Shown piece after piece: positions 21,561 to 21,968 of a DNA stretch of 21,968 nt. Each line of letters starts with the position of its first letter. Position 1 is the stretch's first letter. This DNA comes from Lachnospiraceae bacterium UBA7225 (GTDB taxonomy: Bacteria > Bacillota > Clostridia > Lachnospirales > Lachnospiraceae): contig DKTR01000083.1 of assembly GCA_002473385.1 (NCBI GenBank), forward strand, positions 1 to 21,968, in the 5' to 3' direction. A model generated the notes under the pieces. That model saw only the letters and a list, made by a program, of their open reading frames with translations, ran no database searches and had not been told where the DNA came from. Position numbers and translations under genes: made by a program.

Positions 21561-21572
21561 AATATCTCTCTT

Positions 21573-21968
21573 TTAGTCAAATGGCAGCTTTTCCTGTCCG
21601 TCTTCTGGGTATAGAAATCCATCTGCATCTGTTTTCATTCCGTTCCCAAGATGGTCTGTTCCATCGGTATCAATCTCTTTTTCGTCTTCTAGTTTCAAAA
21701 ATATGCACCGTATTTTTTTGCCATCGACGCTCTTTGTCCTTGTTGGACGACCTTCTTTATCCTGTTGCACCAGATTTTTTTTCTTAGCCCATGAAAGAAA
21801 CGATTTTCTCGAGAAATTCCCTTGATGAAGCAGTTCCTCGAGTGCCCGCGGATAAAAAACAGCATAATCCCCGTCAATGATCCCCCACTTCTCGATGTTC
21901 GCAGTTGCGTCGAACCGGCTGCTGTTCATTGCTATCTTGTCCAGCAGGAACCGGTAGCACCTCTCATT
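21573..21968 (-). CDS. C-terminus of a DUF927-type phage replication protein (primase/helicase-like), N-terminus beyond window
   Basis: The frame is open from the right edge to TAA at 21573 (131 codons visible), so only the end of the gene is here. An internal ATG at 21929 is not a likely start because coding continues upstream (NERCYRFLLDKIAMNSSRF). The segment ATANIEKWGIIDGDYAVFYP, then GNFSRKSFLSWAKKKNLVQQ, resembles the winged-helix-like end of DUF927 proteins, which in phages are ATPase/helicase-type replication proteins. The acidic tail ends DGQEKLPFD. Motor motifs would be off-window and cannot be checked here. Confidence 0.7.
   Translation of the reverse strand, partial: NERCYRFLLDKIAMNSSRFDATANIEKWGIIDGDYAVFYPRALEELLHQGNFSRKSFLSWAKKKNLVQQDKEGRPTRTKSVDGKKIRCIFLKLEDEKEIDTDGTDHLGNGMKTDADGFLYPEDGQEKLPFD

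Noticed and set aside
21310..21576. 88-codon plus-strand ORF with a hydrophobic core
   Set aside because: It arises from the T-rich repeats of the gap, has no ribosome binding site, opposes all other genes and overlaps the end of the DUF927-type gene.
1..21968. CRISPR arrays, tRNA genes, insertion sequences and attachment sites
   Set aside because: I saw no regularly spaced direct repeats, cloverleaf-like segments, transposase genes or integrase-linked att sequence on either strand.

Overview
The window is the late (structural) half plus part of the replication region of a tailed temperate phage or prophage of the siphovirus/HK97 type. Every gene I can support lies on the minus strand, so the phage map reads from right (about 21968) to left (1). 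The strong AGGAGG-type ribosome binding sites, the family signatures (P27-like small terminase, phi13-type major tail protein, DUF1617-like protein, ArpU/DUF1492-like regulator, DUF927-type replication protein) and the moderate base composition suggest a Bacillota host, most likely a gut Clostridia such as Lachnospiraceae. The host call is inference. Integrase, repressor, lysis genes and host flanks are not in the window.

Right end (about 18.4-22.0 kb), replication, regulation and accessory genes: the C-terminus of a DUF927-type primase/helicase-like protein runs off the right edge. It is followed by a 312-base AT-rich gap carrying a cluster of GGTNACC palindromes and long inverted repeats (a possible origin or operator), then a 139-aa protein with weak resemblance to the C-terminal domain of bacterial DNA polymerase III alpha, a Lar-like zinc-ribbon protein, two small unknown ORFs and an ArpU-like (DUF1492) regulator. 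Next comes an AT-rich gene for a two-TM protein with its own near-consensus promoter. It is bracketed at a distance by two similar GAAA-loop hairpins and followed by a short, apparently truncated ORF.

Middle (about 10.3-18.4 kb), packaging, head and connector: HNH endonuclease, a gap with GC-rich blocks that may hold cos, small and large terminase, portal, ClpP-like prohead protease, HK97-fold major capsid protein, gp6-like connector, head-closure protein, HK97 gp10-like protein, tail terminator-like protein, major tail protein and the tail assembly chaperone. The chaperone gene carries a textbook -1 frameshift site (CCCAAAC followed by an 11-bp bulged hairpin) that would make a gpG/gpGT-like pair. 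Many of these genes overlap by ATGA or a few bases, as in a translationally coupled operon.

Left (1-10.3 kb), tail: between the chaperone and the tape measure gene sits a compact 'moron' cassette, made of a promoter, a roughly 61-aa two-TM protein and two tandem intrinsic terminators. Then come a very long tape measure protein (2135 aa, predicting a tail of about 0.3 micrometre), the distal tail protein, a DUF1617-like protein and a large tail endopeptidase/fibre protein (GTG start, 793 codons visible) that runs off the left edge.

The parts that stand out from a standard phage layout are the two accessory membrane-protein cassettes with their own promoters, the tandem terminators inside the late operon, the GGTNACC array and the clear frameshift signal.
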